Shown one piece after another: positions 1 through 14,164 of a stretch of DNA of 64,000 bases. The notes under the pieces are model-generated. The model had not been told where the DNA came from. It saw only the letters and a program-made list of their open reading frames with translations, and ran no database searches. Every line of letters begins with the position of its first letter. Position 1 is the first letter of the stretch. The stretch covers positions 1,426,001 to 1,490,000 of the forward strand of contig RBKR01000009.1 of NCBI GenBank assembly GCA_004835665.1, in the 5' to 3' direction. The stretch comes from Phoma sp. XZ068 (taxonomy: Eukaryota > Ascomycota > Dothideomycetes > Pleosporales > Didymellaceae). Position numbers and translations under genes: made by a program.

Positions 1-3000
1 TTAAATATAATTATTATAGGTAGCTTAATATAGGACTGTTTAAGTAACTAGAAAGTATCCTCTTATACTTATACCTACTTAAATAGTATATCCTTCTATA
101 TAAGCTTTATAAGTAGTAAGGCCTTAAGTAAATAATCTTTAATAAAGTATTAGTTAAAGTTAATAAATCCTAGAGATTTCTAAATTCTCTTAAGAGAGGT
201 AGAGGTTAGCTAATCTTTTATAACCTAAATCTTTATTTTACTTATCTTAACTCTATGTCTCCCTATAATATAGCTAAGGAATTCTACTTCTTCCTTATAC
301 TATTTATATTTCTTAGGTTTAAGTTAAAGATCTGCCTTTTTTAGGCATTCTAACACTTCTCTAATATAGTAAATATATTCTTCTAGTATTGCTAAATACA
401 CTAGAATATTATTAAGGTACGCTACTACTATAATATCTAAGTGCACTCTTAATATATTATTAATAAGAGCCTAATATATAGCTAGTATATTAGTAAGCCT
501 AAACAGTATTACTAGATACTTAAAATAACTATAGCATGTTCTAAATACAGTCTTCTATTCTTTGCCTTCCTTTATATATATAAGGTTATACACTCTACAT
601 AAATTAAGTATAGTAAAGTATTATACTCTAGATAATTAATCCTATAGTTCCTTAATATTTAGTAATAGATACTAATTCTTAATTATAATATTATTAAGTT
701 TCTAGTAGTTAATATATATTTATAATTTACTATCTTTCTTTAGCGCAAAGAGGACTAGGAATCCTACTAGTAATTCTAATTCTTATATAAATCCTTTCTT
801 AAGGTTCTTATTAATATATTTCTTAAGTATACTAAGTTCTTTCTTAGATATTCTATATATAGGCCTAAAAGGCAGTTCCTTTCCTTCCTAGAGCTTAATC
901 TTACAATTCTAGAGTTTATACTATAGTAATACCTTTATAGTCTTTTTATTATAGAAGAGTTCTATATAACTCTTATATTTATCTAGAATATTAGGAGATA
1001 TACTATTCTTCTTCTTAACTATTACTTTATAACTAGTAGAGTATTCTATATCTATATAGTTAACTGCTCTATCTTAGTATATTTTATATATTAAAGAGAT
1101 ATTATTAATTTCTTTCTTATCTACTAGTTGCATTGTAAACTGCACAGGCTATAATATAGTAGTACTATATCTATATTAACTTAATAAAAGCTATTAATTC
1201 TTCTAATTAATATTTAAATTATACTTTCTTAACTATAGAAGTCCTAATATAATATTATAAGTAGCTATTTTAAAAGTATCTAGAGTTATTTTCTTATAGT
1301 GTCTATAGATCTAGAGGGGTACTATAGTTACCTTGTATATAATCTTAGATTCTTCTAGTATTAGTTCTCTATTAGCTACTCTAAGTAGGTAAGGTATTAT
1401 CTTCTAAGTAGAGTATAGTCTAGCTAGCTATACTACTTATAAAGAGATATAATTAGATTATACTCTAGAGTCTAAGAGTGCCTTTATCTATCTTCTATTT
1501 ACCTTAATAGGTAACCTAATTAGTTAGTAATTACTTTTAATACTATTAATAGATTAATCTCTAGCGCCTACTAGCACTACCCTAAAAAAGAATTCTCTTA
1601 TCTAAAGCTATTACCTTACTTTTTTCTTTTATAGGTCTTATAGTAGAGATTAAAGTAGGTCTACTAATACTAATTAAAGTATTACTTATTTACTACTAGT
1701 CCTTATTATCTATACTTAGACTTATTCTAGCTAGAAAAGTATTAGTTATTATATTTATCTATTAGGTGTAGTATATAGTAGTCCTTCTTATAATCTTCCT
1801 ATTATAGTTTATATAGATATTTCTTTAGAAACTATCCTAAATTAAGCTTCTCTAAGTAATATATCTAGTAACTATTATAGTAGTATGCTGTCTATAATAG
1901 TACTCTATAGTATAGGTTTCTTAGGTCTAGGCTATAATTAGGTTCTAGGTAATTATTATTCTAGTTTTAATATACTTCTAGTTAATAATATTATTAGTAT
2001 TCCTTATATAACTTATTATACTAATTTTCTTTATTATTATCTACCTTAATAGAGGGGATAATTAGGTCTTAATATAATTTAGCGTAGGCTTTGTTATTAG
2101 CTTTCTTAGCTTTGTGTTGCTTATATTCTTAATAATATATATTATATTACACCCTATATTATACTATAGTAGAATATACTAACTTGTCTTAATTTATATT
2201 ATTCTCTAGGTATTATCTAGGTAGTTATAGTATATTATCCTTAGTGTTAGGTGTCTAGATTATTCTAAGTCTATAGTATAAGGTTATAGCTATACTAGAA
2301 GCTCTTAGGAGTTTAAGATATTTCTCCCTTAATATCTATATAATTATAGTTTTATAGCTATAAGGGTGTTTCTATACCTATAACCTCTTAGGTGCTAGTT
2401 TATATATAACTTCTAGTTTAGTATTATTATTATATTCTAACTCTAGATTCTCTATAAGTTATCTAATTCTATTAGTAAAAATTTCTTATTTATTACTAGT
2501 ATCCTTACTATCTAGCCTGCTAGCTAATATATTAATCTATTAGAACACTTTGTTCTAGTAACAGTCTCTAGTAAAGTAGCCTAGTTTACTATAGTTATAA
2601 TAGGTTTAGTCCTTATTACTCTTATTATTATTATATCCCTTTTTTTTATTTTATTATAGTTTTATAGCTGTTAGTCCCTTATTTATATTAGACAGGTCTA
2701 TTACCTTAAGTCTATAGTACCTACTCTAGGTGTTACTATAAATATAGTAACCTATATTAGGTTAGTAGTTGTTTCTATAGTTACTATAATAAGTATAGTT
2801 ATTCTATTAGTTATATTATAGTTATAATAGCTAGCCTATAGCTTAAGTATATAGATTATTATATAGCTCTTATTAGAGCTTATATAGTTTAATATTAAGG
2901 TTAATTACTATATTAATAAGGTTATCTAAGGTTTCTATACTTATACTAGTATATATTAGTTCTTTCTTTACCTTAGGCTTAAGTCCTTAATAAAATATTA

Positions 3001-3500
3001 TAGTTAATATAGTATTATTCTAGTCTATATTAGCTGCAAGTTACTAGAACTTAGTAGTATAATTAGTAGCAGACTAGGTCTAACAAATATATTAGATGTC
3101 TTGTCTAGTAATAGTAGGTTTATTTAAGACTCTAAAAATTAGGCAGATCTTATCCTTAAAGGTGTTAAAATCTTCTATTTATATATTAACCTTGTTAAGA
3201 GCATTGTCCTTGCTATAGAGTTAAATAAAAAGTTTAATCTAGGTAAACGCTTTTCTATATATATAGCTTGCTACTAAGATAACTCTTTTCTTAGCCTCTA
3301 CCTTATCTCCTTAGAATATAAAGAATAGGTCCTATTATATTAACTAGTTATCTAGCTTGCTGTAGTCTCCCTTATAGAGATTAGGTTACTTAATATTAAT
3401 AGTATTAGTAGTAATAGTTCCTTCTATTATATTAATATTAAAGTATAAGCTAGTAGAAGTAACTCTAGTTCCTAAAGTAGTACTTATCTTATAGGTGTTT
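1..3500 (-). mobile_element. RIP-degraded Ty3/gypsy retrotransposon (A), 5' part plus pol to reverse transcriptase
   Basis: Read on the minus strand, a gag-pol ghost runs from about 3500 towards position 1. Around 2560-2610 there is a retroviral-type zinc knuckle in which cysteines read as tyrosine (TGT to TAT), ending in FTRDC. Around 395-425 the reverse transcriptase active site reads AYLNNILVY, which is the family's YLDD motif with both aspartates turned to asparagine by G-to-A changes. Downstream text to about 200 keeps the usual Lys-rich spacing of the RT thumb, broken by stops where tryptophans or glutamines are expected. The element runs off the left window edge, so RNase H, integrase and the 3' LTR are not visible. 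It is non-functional. Family assignment rests on the RT and knuckle motifs and their order. Confidence 0.78.
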
Positions 3501-4050
3501 AAAATGTTAAGGTTATAAACTAAGTAAAGCTTATAAATACTTCTAAGGTTAGTTCTCTAGGATAAGTGCTAGTATAGAAGGGGCTAGTATAGATACCTAG
3601 TAAAATACTATAATAACTATAGAGTTAATAATAAGTAGTATAGATAGTTAATCTGTCTAGCTTAAAAGTTAGGTTAAGTTCTAATAATAAAGTTAATTAA
3701 CAAGGTTAAATATAATACTATAAGGGTAGTATTCCTAATTGCTATATACTAAGAAGATATATATAGTGCTTAGTATTATAATAGCTACTAATTATACTAA
3801 TTATTAATTATACTAATTACTAATTATACTAATTGCGCTAAGACTAATTATAATATATAACTTTATATTATTACCTAAGTAGTAACTAATAATACTTATT
3901 ATTTATACTTACTTATAATACTTTCTTCTGTGTAGTTTAACTGTGCTGCACTTGGCCTATAATTATTAACCTTTATTTAGTATTTCTTAGGATTATAATA
4001 CTTTCTAGAGAATAGGTAGCTAAGCCTTCCTAGAAGTATATATAAAAAGT
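3500..4050. other. AT-rich spacer between the two gypsy elements, probable LTR remnants
   Basis: This stretch separates element A (minus strand) from element B (plus strand). By position it should contain both 5' LTRs. I could not define LTR borders or a primer-binding site by eye because the sequence is too eroded. It contains the short tandem repeat listed separately. Confidence 0.4.
3788..3834. repeat. Short tandem repeat based on ACTAATTAT
   Basis: Four imperfect copies of a unit close to actaattat/actaatta follow each other, then an isolated further copy near 3843. The array lies between the two gypsy ghosts. It may be a promoter-like array in an LTR or simple slippage; nothing shows a function. 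Confidence 0.7.
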
Positions 4051-7000
4051 ACTAATTAATTATTCCTAGGCCTCTTTAATTACTATACTAACTTTATAGT
4101 ATATAGTAATACCTATAAGAGAGGTAATTAGATTCTCCTAATAGAGAAAGAGTACTTTTTCTTCCTTAGCCTTTCTAGAGAAGACTAGAACCTTATTTTA
4201 TTTAATATACTAGAGGGTCTAGAGATAAAGAACTAGTCTACCTTTTAACTTAAAGCTATATATAAGTTTATAAAGAAGGTATATAAGTAATACTAAAGCC
4301 TATATAATTCCTCTACTAGAAGAGATAAGATATAAGTAGTAGAGATATACTAATTAATTAGAAAGGTAAACTATACTAGTAATCTATAAGGACTAGTCTA
4401 ATAGGTTTAAGAATAACTTATAATAAAGCTAGATACTCTAGCTTAACTTTACTCTACTAGAGTAGATAAAGAGGTAGAAGAGCTTATTTAAGCTATAGAA
4501 GATTAGAAACTATTCTTAGCTAAAGTTACTACTATTATAGGTATAAACAATAGAGTAAGGAGTATCCTAAAAAATCTAATAAACTATATCTATTTTATAT
4601 CCTAGGCTACTAAGGCTAGAGGCTAAACTTAATAGAATAATAGTTTATATATTACTACTACTCTATCTAATATTAACCCCTTAAGAAAAATAATAATAAT
4701 CTAAGGCAAAGAGTATAATAATACTTATAATATATATAAAGAGCTAAACTACTATATAAGAGATTATAAGCTATACTAAGCCCTTATAAGGATAGGATAG
4801 TATAGCTACTACTTTAACTAGAATTCTAGAGTTTAAACTTTCTTCTTTAGTCCTATATACTACTAAATTACTCTAGTCTCTAGTATTACTCTATAGACTT
4901 ATTAACTTAACTAGTTAAAGTAGAAGATCTAGAATTACTTTAATATCTCTTAAGATATACTAGACTAGCTAGCCTTATCTATAAAACTAAACCTCTTTAA
5001 AGGGATAGACTCCTGCCTAAAGAGAATATTTTATAGAAATAATAACCTCTATAAGCTAATCTCTAGCTAGTAACTAACTAATAGTATAAGTGCTCTAACC
5101 TATAATTAGAATATATATACTAGTATAGTATTAGCTATTAGCCCTTTTAGGGTTATAGACAAGAAAGATGCTAAAGTTATAAGCCTAGATTATATTAATA
5201 GCTAGTATATTATTCTAGGAGTATATAGTAAAGATAAAGACTTAAACTAGGTTAATACTATAATAAAGGCCTAAAAGTCTTAAACTTAACTAATAAACTA
5301 GGTTCTAGAAAAGGCCTAGAATACCTTAGTCTATAAGGCTAAGTCTATAGTAGACCTTTCTATAAGCTAGCTAGTAGTAGAATATACTTATTATAAAACT
5401 TATAAAAAAAGTATTTAAGATAAAGAGTCTAGTTAGAACTACTTAGTTATAATAGAAGATAAGGATAATAAGTTAGGTATACTTTCTTTTATAAGTTAGC
5501 TATATAACTAGCCCTTTACTATAGTAAAGCTACTAGTAACTAAGAAGGCTTCTATAGAAAATATAGTAGACTTATAAAGGAAAAAGCTAAAGTATATATT
5601 TTCTTTTAATAGTAACCTTACTACTCTACTCTACCTAAATATAAATAAACTACTAGTAGTAATCTTTCTCTAGAAGGTTAGGGGTATTACTATTAGTAAC
5701 CTAGTATTATAAAAGAATATAGGTTTATTATTATAAGCTATAATAAGAGAAATATTAGTATAACTATTAGTAAATATTAATATAAATATTGCTCTAGACT
5801 TTCTAGAAGGCTCTAACTAATTAGTAGTTACTAGGTCTTACCTAGTAACTCCTAATTAGCTAATAATATATAGAGTAGCTACTAGCGCAGATTTCTATCT
5901 CTAGAAGGCCTAGAGTTAAGACTAACTTAATAAATACTACTTACTTTTATCTAAGATAGTAAGGTTATAATATTTAGTAAAGAATTCTAGTAATATATAG
6001 GAAGACTAGAACCTAAGTAATAATATAGCTAAACTAAATAAGGCTATTAGGTAGAAAATAGTTATATACTAAGACTTGCTATTATACTAGGCATATATTA
6101 GAGACTATAGAGTTAGTTACCTTATTAATACTAGAGCCTAGATAAACCTCCTTTAATTTAGTACCTGCTAAGCCTTAGGCCTTACTTATAAGGAAATAGA
6201 TTAAGACTTAGACAAGAGTATAGTAATAGTAAATAGTAGTATTAATCTATTTATTAGAACTATATAGAATATTCCTATTAAAGTAGAAGAAGTAGTAATA
6301 ATAACCTATTTCTAAATTATATAAAACCTAATAAGATCTATTATCTTTAGAATACTCTAGTACTTAGCTGCCTAGCTAGCTATCTAGTATAATATATTTA
6401 GATAAGCTTTATATAGGATCCTCTCTAATAATAGGAGAAGAAATACTTCTTTTATTACTTCTAACTCTATACCCTACTACCCTAATAATACTAAAAGTAA
6501 GTAGAAAAAAGACTAAAGGGTCCTTATATTAAGGGTAAGGACCTAGCTAAAAATAAATCTCTATACTAGTTAATATACTTAGTAGCTATAGTTAGTTATA
6601 AGTTACTTTATATAAACTCTAGCGCTAGCCCTAAGGAAGTTAGACCTAACCTATTCTACTATATAAATTAGTTATTATTAAAATAGATTTCTAAGAATAG
6701 AGATCTAAACTAAACTTATATAGATAAAGAATACTTATAGCTTATATTAAAGACTATAAAGCCCTTTTTATACCTAATAGGACTCTAAATAACTAATAAG
6801 GGCTTCTAATCTATAAGCCTAGAGGTTTATATATTATATAAATAAGTAGAGATAAAGGTTTGCCTAGTTAATAAGCCTAGAGAAGTAATACTAATAAGGC
6901 TAGGAAAGGAGAATTAAAAATAGATAGCTATTAAGAAGTAACTACTTATTTAAAGTCTTTAACTACTAGATATTAGTCTATTTAACTATATATTTAAAGT

Positions 7001-10000
7001 AAGGTATACTCCCTTCTCTTAAGGCATATATCTTAACCTAGAAAGGCTAGCTACCTAGAAGTTTAGAGATATACTATATCTAAAAAAAAGAGATATATTT
7101 AGAGAGATAATTCTAAACTAAGAAGCTGCTATTACTTTTACCTTCTAAGAATTTAGAAGAATATAAGAAGATATAATACTACTATACTAAGTTTAAACTA
7201 TCCTATATAAGGTATAGTAAGTCTAAACATTCTCTATAGCTAAAAGCTAAGAAGAAGAGCTTATTAAGATACTTCTAGAATATATTAACTAAGAGGTGTT
7301 AGAAAAGTATAATAGTTAGTATTAAAACTCTTAGCACCTAGTTACTAAGAAAGATAAAGGGCTATAGTTTATAAATAATACTTAGTATATAAATAAAGTA
7401 ACTTTATAGAATACTAGTACTCTACTAACTATAGATAAATTCTCTAAGTAATTTACTAGATATAAAATTATATTACTTATAGACTTCTTCTCTAGATATA
7501 ATTAAATTACCTTATATAAGGATAGCTAAGATATAATAGTAGTTATAATACCTATTAGTCTGCTATACTCCTACACTTTAGTATAAGAAGCTACTAACTT
7601 AGTTACTATCTTCTAGAGAATAATAATAAAAATACTTAAGAACTACTAGCTATATACTATACTATTTTTAGATATTATTACCTATAGTAGGCTAAAGATA
7701 GATTATAATAATAAAGAGGCACTACTAGGTATAAGAAAGTTTATTCTAGAGTATACTTAATAACTAGACTAGGTACTTACTAATATTAAATAAGCTAAAG
7801 CTATAGTTTTAGGAAAGAAGTATTACTAGGGCTATAATAGGCTTAATATTATAGGTTATAAAGTAACTAGTAATAGTAGGCTACTAAATAAGGATAAGGT
7901 AGTAAAGATTTTAAACTAGCCTAGCTATTAGAATATATAAGAAGTTTAGATATTTATAGGTATCTATATCTATTATTAAATCTAGGTGCAATTATTCTCT
8001 TAGAAAGTAAGACTACTATTTAACTTGCTAAAAGACAATACTAAATAAAAATAGGGACCTATTAAGTAGGCTATAATAGACACTATAAAAGTATATATTA
8101 CTAGCGCTCTAGCTCTTATAACTATAGACTATAAAAGTAGTATACTTATTTACCTTTTAGTAGACTCTAGTAAAGATAGTGTAGAAGCTGTCTTAGAATA
8201 AGTAGGTTATAATAGCTAATACTACCTCTGTAGGTTTAAAAGCACCCTATAGTTAAAAGATTAGAGCTAATAGTACTTAACTAAACTTAAGTATAAGGTA
8301 GTAGTTTAGGCTCTAAAGAAGTTCTAGATATAGCTATATAGAGTGCACTTTATTATTAAAATAGATACTAAAATACTTATTATATAACTAAATAGGTCTT
8401 CTATAGACCTACTAGGTTCTATTATAAATAAGTAGCTTGCCTTAATCTTACTATAGGACTTTAAGATAAAATATATATTAAAGAAGAAGAATATTATTAT
8501 AGATACTCTATTAAGGTACTCTAAACTAGAAGGCTAGGAAAACTCTAAGAAACTAGATTTAGATATAGAAAGATTTATTAATAACCTAATTACTAATATA
8601 GAAGAGGGTATAACTTAAACTAGAATCCTATTAAAAGAATATTTATAAAACTCTAAGAATATTATAATCTTCCTATATATACTCTAAATACTATATAGAC
8701 TAGGCTAGAAACAAGTAAGGGCCTAGAAAAAGAGGGCTATAAACTACTTTAAATAAGATAGAGTGCTGTTTTAGAAGACTTCTAGAAATATAGCTATTTA
8801 ATAAGTTATTAATAATACTAACCTATAAATAGCTACTATATAGAAGATATACTAAACTATAGGCTACTAAGGTATAAATACTATCTACTCTATTATAGCT
8901 TAATAGTACTAGTAGGAAGATATATACTAATATATAAAAACTACTATTAATATATACCTAGAATGCTAGTTATTCTTAGTAAAGCAGATAGTAGATATAA
9001 TAATAAATACCTATATATATACCTTATAGGAAATAGTTACTATAGATATTGTCTATATACTAATATATAAAGAATATAAACACCTAGTTATTGTATAAGA
9101 GTACTTAAGTAGGTAGGTTAAAGCTTAAGCTTTACTAAATAACTAATCTAGTATAGTTACTAAATTCTTATATAAGGATATTATCTATTATTAGAGTATA
9201 ATAAGATAATTACTTATTAATAAAGGGCTAGACTTTGCAGATATAGTAAAGAAGCTTGCCTTAGTATATAATATAAAGAGAGTTTAAGTATCTGCCTATA
9301 ATCTATAGGCTATAGAGAAGGTAGAAGGTAGATATAAGCCTATTATTAATACTCTTACTAAACTTAATAGCCTGTAGGTAGATAACCTTCTAACTATTCT
9401 ACTAGTAGACTAGATCTTAATATAATTAATAGGCTATTTAGTATACTAACTAGTAACTAGGTAGAACTCTGTCCTTTTAATTAACCTTTTAATCCTAATA
9501 TAGCAAACCTTGCTATACTAAGTAGTTAAAAATAGAACTAATTTACTCTTAATATAAGTAATATAGCTTAACTTAAGAGATTAATTTATAAAGGACTTAA
9601 TATCCTAGACTAAGCATCTCTAGCTTAGTAAGAAGGAATACTAGGATAACTATAAAGAGATCTAGAATAGAGAGTTTATACTAGATAATCTAGTTCTACT
9701 ATAGAACTTAGTAAGAGATATTAATATATTAAGAGCTTAGAAGCTCTTAAAAAGGTAGCTTAGCCTATATAAAGTCTCTCTATATAGAATATCTACTCTA
9801 TAGGGTATATATATATTAGAAGACCTTAATAGTATAAAAATACTCTATATAGTACCTAGATAGAGACTAAAGCTATTTATCTAATAAATAAGAGATAATA
9901 TTAATATAGAGTATTAAGGTCTACTAAAGATATAGCCTAAATAGATTATAGGTCTAACTTAGAATAAAAGGCTAGCAGACTTAAGGGCTGCTATCCTATA

Positions 10001-10130
10001 TATTAAACTCTAGTTACTTATATAGGAAGAATATAACCTTTATAAATACTATAATATAGATACCTCTAACTCCTTATTATAACTATAAGCCTAGAATAGA
10101 CTCTTATATAGGGGAGGAGGTTAAACTTAA
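4050..10130 (+). mobile_element. RIP-degraded Ty3/gypsy retrotransposon (B), near full length
   Basis: Plus-strand ghosts of gag, protease, reverse transcriptase, RNase H and integrase occur in gypsy order. Protease-like text lies about 6060-6320. The RT domain lies about 7440-7960, with an FLD active-site remnant near 7665. An RNase H start (VDSSKDSVEAVLE) lies at about 8158-8200. Integrase text with DFADIVKKLALVYNI lies near 9230-9290 and continues to about 9650. All frames are crowded with TAG and TAA. A polypurine-tract-like GGGGAGGAGG at 10111-10120 marks the likely upstream edge of the 3' LTR. The element is dead. The integrase-after-RT order separates Ty3/gypsy from Ty1/copia; exact LTR borders are unresolved. 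Confidence 0.8.
5817..5862. repeat. 46 bp imperfect palindrome, copy 1
   Basis: The sequence runs CTAATTAG, then AGTTACTAGGT, a 3 nt centre, ACCTAGTAACT and CTAATTAG, so it can fold back on itself. The reverse complement of this copy equals the copy at 10183-10228 base for base over the core, with unrelated flanks. It lies inside the gag/protease part of gypsy element B. Confidence 0.8.
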
Positions 10131-13009
10131 TATTAGTATTATATTACACTAGTCTATACTAGCACTTACTTAAAAATAAATCTAGCTAATTAGGAGTTAC
10201 TAGGTAAGACCTAGTAACTACTAATTAGCTAACTCTACTAATATTTTAGACCTACTAAAGGTTAGTAATAATAAAGGTATAGAGTAAAAGTTAAAGAGAG
10301 TAGTAAAAATATAAGTAGGTAGTAAAGGAGCGCGCAGCTGCCTAGTACTCTACCTTAATATATACTTAATAAACTCTATACTCTAACTTTCTTCTCTAAT
10401 TACTAGTTAACTTAATAACTTAAATATTTAAGTAACTTAGTATATTAAGTACTTTAGAATAAACACTAGGTAAGTAATAATATTATTAGACTTCTTAAGT
10501 ATTATACTGCGCTTACCTCCTAGCTAATCTAGTAAAGTATATTTTTTATAGCTAGAAATTAAGAAAGCTATTAGCAGAGCTAATATTACTAGTATTAGTT
10601 CTAACTCTATACTATACTTATAAGATACTATAGTTGCTTAGTTTATATTATATATTATATAAGGCAACCTGCTAGATTACTAAGACCTTTTAGAGTCCTA
10701 GACTTCTATAGCTATTATAGAATTTAATAAAGTAGTATCTATTATATACCTTATAGCTATAATAGTAAGTAACTCTTCTAAGCTAGTTACCTAATATAGA
10801 GGTATAAAGAACTTTAAAGTATACTTCTCTATAGTAGAAGTTATAATTAACTATAGCTAGAAGTAGATAGATAAAGCTTTCTAGGTACTTTATAATATTT
10901 AAGATAACCTAGAGGGGGTATATATCCTATTAGATATTATTACACTATATAGCTATTTAATATTAGTTAAATAGCAGAGCCTAACTAATATCTAGTTCTG
11001 CTTAAATTAAATTAAACCTTCTTTACTAGTATAATTTGTTAATTCTGCTGTCTATTAACACCTTCTTAATAAATAATAATCTAAGAGTAAGTTTATTATA
11101 TTATTTAACTAGTGCAATACTTATAAAGTAATTAAGAACTTTAAAGTAACTATATAGGTCTTTATTAAGAATAATATATATAAGCCTAAGGGAACCTAGC
11201 TTAAGAAGTATAAGGGCTATAAGGACTTTAGTAAGATAAAGAAAGAGTAGATATAGCTTTAAGGACTAACTACTAATAATATAGATTAGAGCTTCTAGAT
11301 TAATACTATCTAAGCCTAGCTAAAGGATCTAGCACTAAATTACTTTCTAAATAACTAGCCTACTAGTTTTATTATTACTAACTATATTATAGACTAGTAG
11401 CTAGTAGACAACAGAATAGCTAGGCTAAACAGATAGATTATACTAAAGTCTATTAATACTAATATCTAAAAATAGCTTAAGACTATTACTTTAATACTAT
11501 CTCTAATATAAGCTTAGCTTCTTACTTAGGTAGAAGGAGATACTTAATAAGGCTTAACCTATAGCTGCTTCCTATCTAGAAATACTTTAACTCTAAATAA
11601 GACCTAGTACTATTAATAAGGAGAGTTAATTAGTAGTATAGTAAGTAATACCTTTATATAAGATATATAGTTAGGCAGAGGTTAGTTATACTCTTAGCTT
11701 ATATTAATAGATATAGTAGACCTTAATAACCTATAGACTGCTAGAGTATAATTTAGAGTAGATTAATAGAATATTATTAATAAAATAGTATTATAGAGCT
11801 ATCTTATATCTAAAGGGATTTAAGCTTTTTCTATTCTAGATAACTTGCCTAACTGCTCTAGTAGGGAACTATATATAGATAACTATAAGCTATAAGGAGG
11901 GGATATAGCTAAAAAACAAGAAGTAGACTTAATTAGTAGGGAGACCTTCTTAGAGATTATAAGTAATTAATAATATTAATATAAAGACTTGTCCTTCTCT
12001 CTTATTAGCTACTATAACAAAGCTATTTAAGAACCTATAACTAATAATAAATATATAAACCTAATAGAATATTAGGTTTAATAGTGTTATAAGGAAATCT
12101 AACCTATAGTAGTTATAGTAGGTAGTAATAAGTAAATAGTTTTTATACTAGTTTTTTTAAAGGTCTACTTTATCTATCTTTAATTTATAGTAGGTAGAGT
12201 TAGACTACTTATTAGGACTATAAACTCTAAGACTATAATTAAGATCCTTATACTTTACTATAACTATCTAGATAAATAGGCTAGCTAGTATTAGGACCTA
12301 GTAACTTATATCTTGTTTTAGGAACACCTTTAGGCCAATAATATTATAGATAATCTCTAATTCTACTAATACTAACTACGCCCCTCTATACTAAGTATTA
12401 ACTAGAATATACTTATTAATTACTATCTATAGTTTAGCTTTAGAAAAGCTATTAATTAGTTTAAAACAGAAAGAACTATAATCTTGTATATCTTTAATAA
12501 CCTCTTTAAGAACTAGGAACTTATAGAGATAATTAATATAAGCTTTAATATATATAATTACTATACCTAGAAGATTTATAGTAAGAGTAATTTAGAATAG
12601 TATAGGATAATATACTACTCCTTTATTTAGTAACTTATCTATAGTAATTTAATATACTAGCTCTACTATACTATAATTTAATAAGAAATAAACTTTATCT
12701 CTTACCTATACTATACTAAGTATACTAAAGCAGATAATACTACTACTTTTAGGTATATTAACTATAACCTAATAGATACTATTATAAGTAGTAAGAGAGT
12801 AAATATAATCTAGAGATCTATATTATTTAATAATAAGAATAAAGAGAATTATACTAAGGCTCTAGCTAGGTTCTATACTAAGGTTAAGAAATACCTAGAG
12901 TAGTATACTAAGAAGGGTATTACTTAATAAAATAAGTATATTAAGGGGTAGAATAATAAGTAAGACTTTCCTTTAGAGATTACTAAATAATTAGATATTA
13001 AATAGAAGT
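10130..13009 (+). mobile_element. Unrecognised RIP-degraded element, coding-like on the plus strand
   Basis: Long plus-strand stretches read like eroded protein: lysine-rich text near 11160-11260 and Tyr/Asn/Thr-rich text near 12300-12950, interrupted by TAG and TAA. I could not match it to reverse transcriptase, integrase, transposase or helicase motifs. A short string FRYINYN near 12750-12775 might descend from an H-x-D motif, but that is too weak to name a family. It may be the 5' part of the same unit that carries the duplicated segment downstream. Its borders are set by the end of gypsy element B and the start of the duplication. Confidence 0.4.
10183..10228. repeat. 46 bp imperfect palindrome, copy 2 (inverted)
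   Basis: Reverse-complement copy of the palindrome at 5817-5862, located just after the presumed 3' LTR start of gypsy element B. The two copies share TAGCTAATTAGG at one edge and CTAATTAG at the other. It could be a fold-back MITE-like insert or a piece of a terminal structure. Confidence 0.8.
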
Positions 13010-14155
13010 AGTATATCTATAAATATAGAGATATCTATATCTTATACCCTTTATTACTCTATAAATTAATAGAGCTAGTAACTAAGACTAGAAGAACTAT
13101 TCTACTATAGTTTATACTTATTAGTAAAGATAGAGAGATAATAGAGAACTCTAATATAGGATCTTACTTATAGCTTATAGTAGTATACTAGTAACTTTAA
13201 AGTACCTCTACTTTACTCTCTAGCTATAGGAACAAGTTTAGAGGAGTGCTGTTCTATTTCCTAGCTAATATCTTGCTAGTTTTTAAATCTATAATATCTT
13301 ATACTATCTACTACTAAGAACTATATAATTTACCTATAGTTATAGGAGAAATTAACCTAATACTAAATAAGATAGATCTATAATAATTAAATAAGCACCT
13401 TAGAGAGACTTATATAGCTAATATTATAATAGTTAAGAACTACTAGGTATAGGTAATAGATATAGAGGAAGTAGTGTATACAGTAGATAAGAAGTTAGGT
13501 ATATCTTATTACTTATTTATTATAACTAAGGGTAACTACTCTATTAATAATAAATCTTATAATATATAGGATAGATAGTATAAATAAATAAATAGTATAA
13601 CTTAGATATTTATAGGCTACTCCTAGACCTAAAAGGATATACTAACTATTCTTATCTATATAATAATAGAAGAGGTAGAATATAGGTATATTAGAACTTA
13701 GTTACTATAAGCTTTAAAAATACCTAATCTAGGTTACTCTTATTCTAAGAGTAGACCTTATTAATACTTTACTTACTAAAGTAGTATAGACTCTATAGAA
13801 GAAGATATTTAGAGTTTCTTTATATAGATAGGTACTATAAGAAGAGTATAATCTTAGAGGTAGTACTTAATAGGGCTAAGCTTTTAGAGTTAGAAGGCTT
13901 ATACTAGAGTATAAGGTAGCTACTATAGTAGGTACTAGAAGTGCTTAGTAACTAGCCTAAATTAGTAGTCTAGTTAGTATTAGAGTAGTAGTTCTAAAGA
14001 AATAGATATAGGTAGATAATATAATATAAATTAATATTATAATAACTATTATTTACTACTATCTTACTATAATAGATCCTTAACTATTCTAACTCTTCTA
14101 TTCTACTTAGTACTACTAGGTTTAATAAGTAACTATACTAGGTATACTTCTCTAC
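13010..14155. repeat. Direct duplication, copy 1 (about 1146 bp)
   Basis: Starts agtatatctataaatatag and ends near ggtatacttc. The same text recurs 1155 nt downstream with no net length change. The copies differ by transitions, for example GAACAAG here against GAATAAG in copy 2 and GTGCTGTTC against GTGCTATTC. Plus-strand frames are eroded coding-like sequence with no recognised domain. Confidence 0.9.
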
Positions 14156-14164
14156 TACTAGTAT

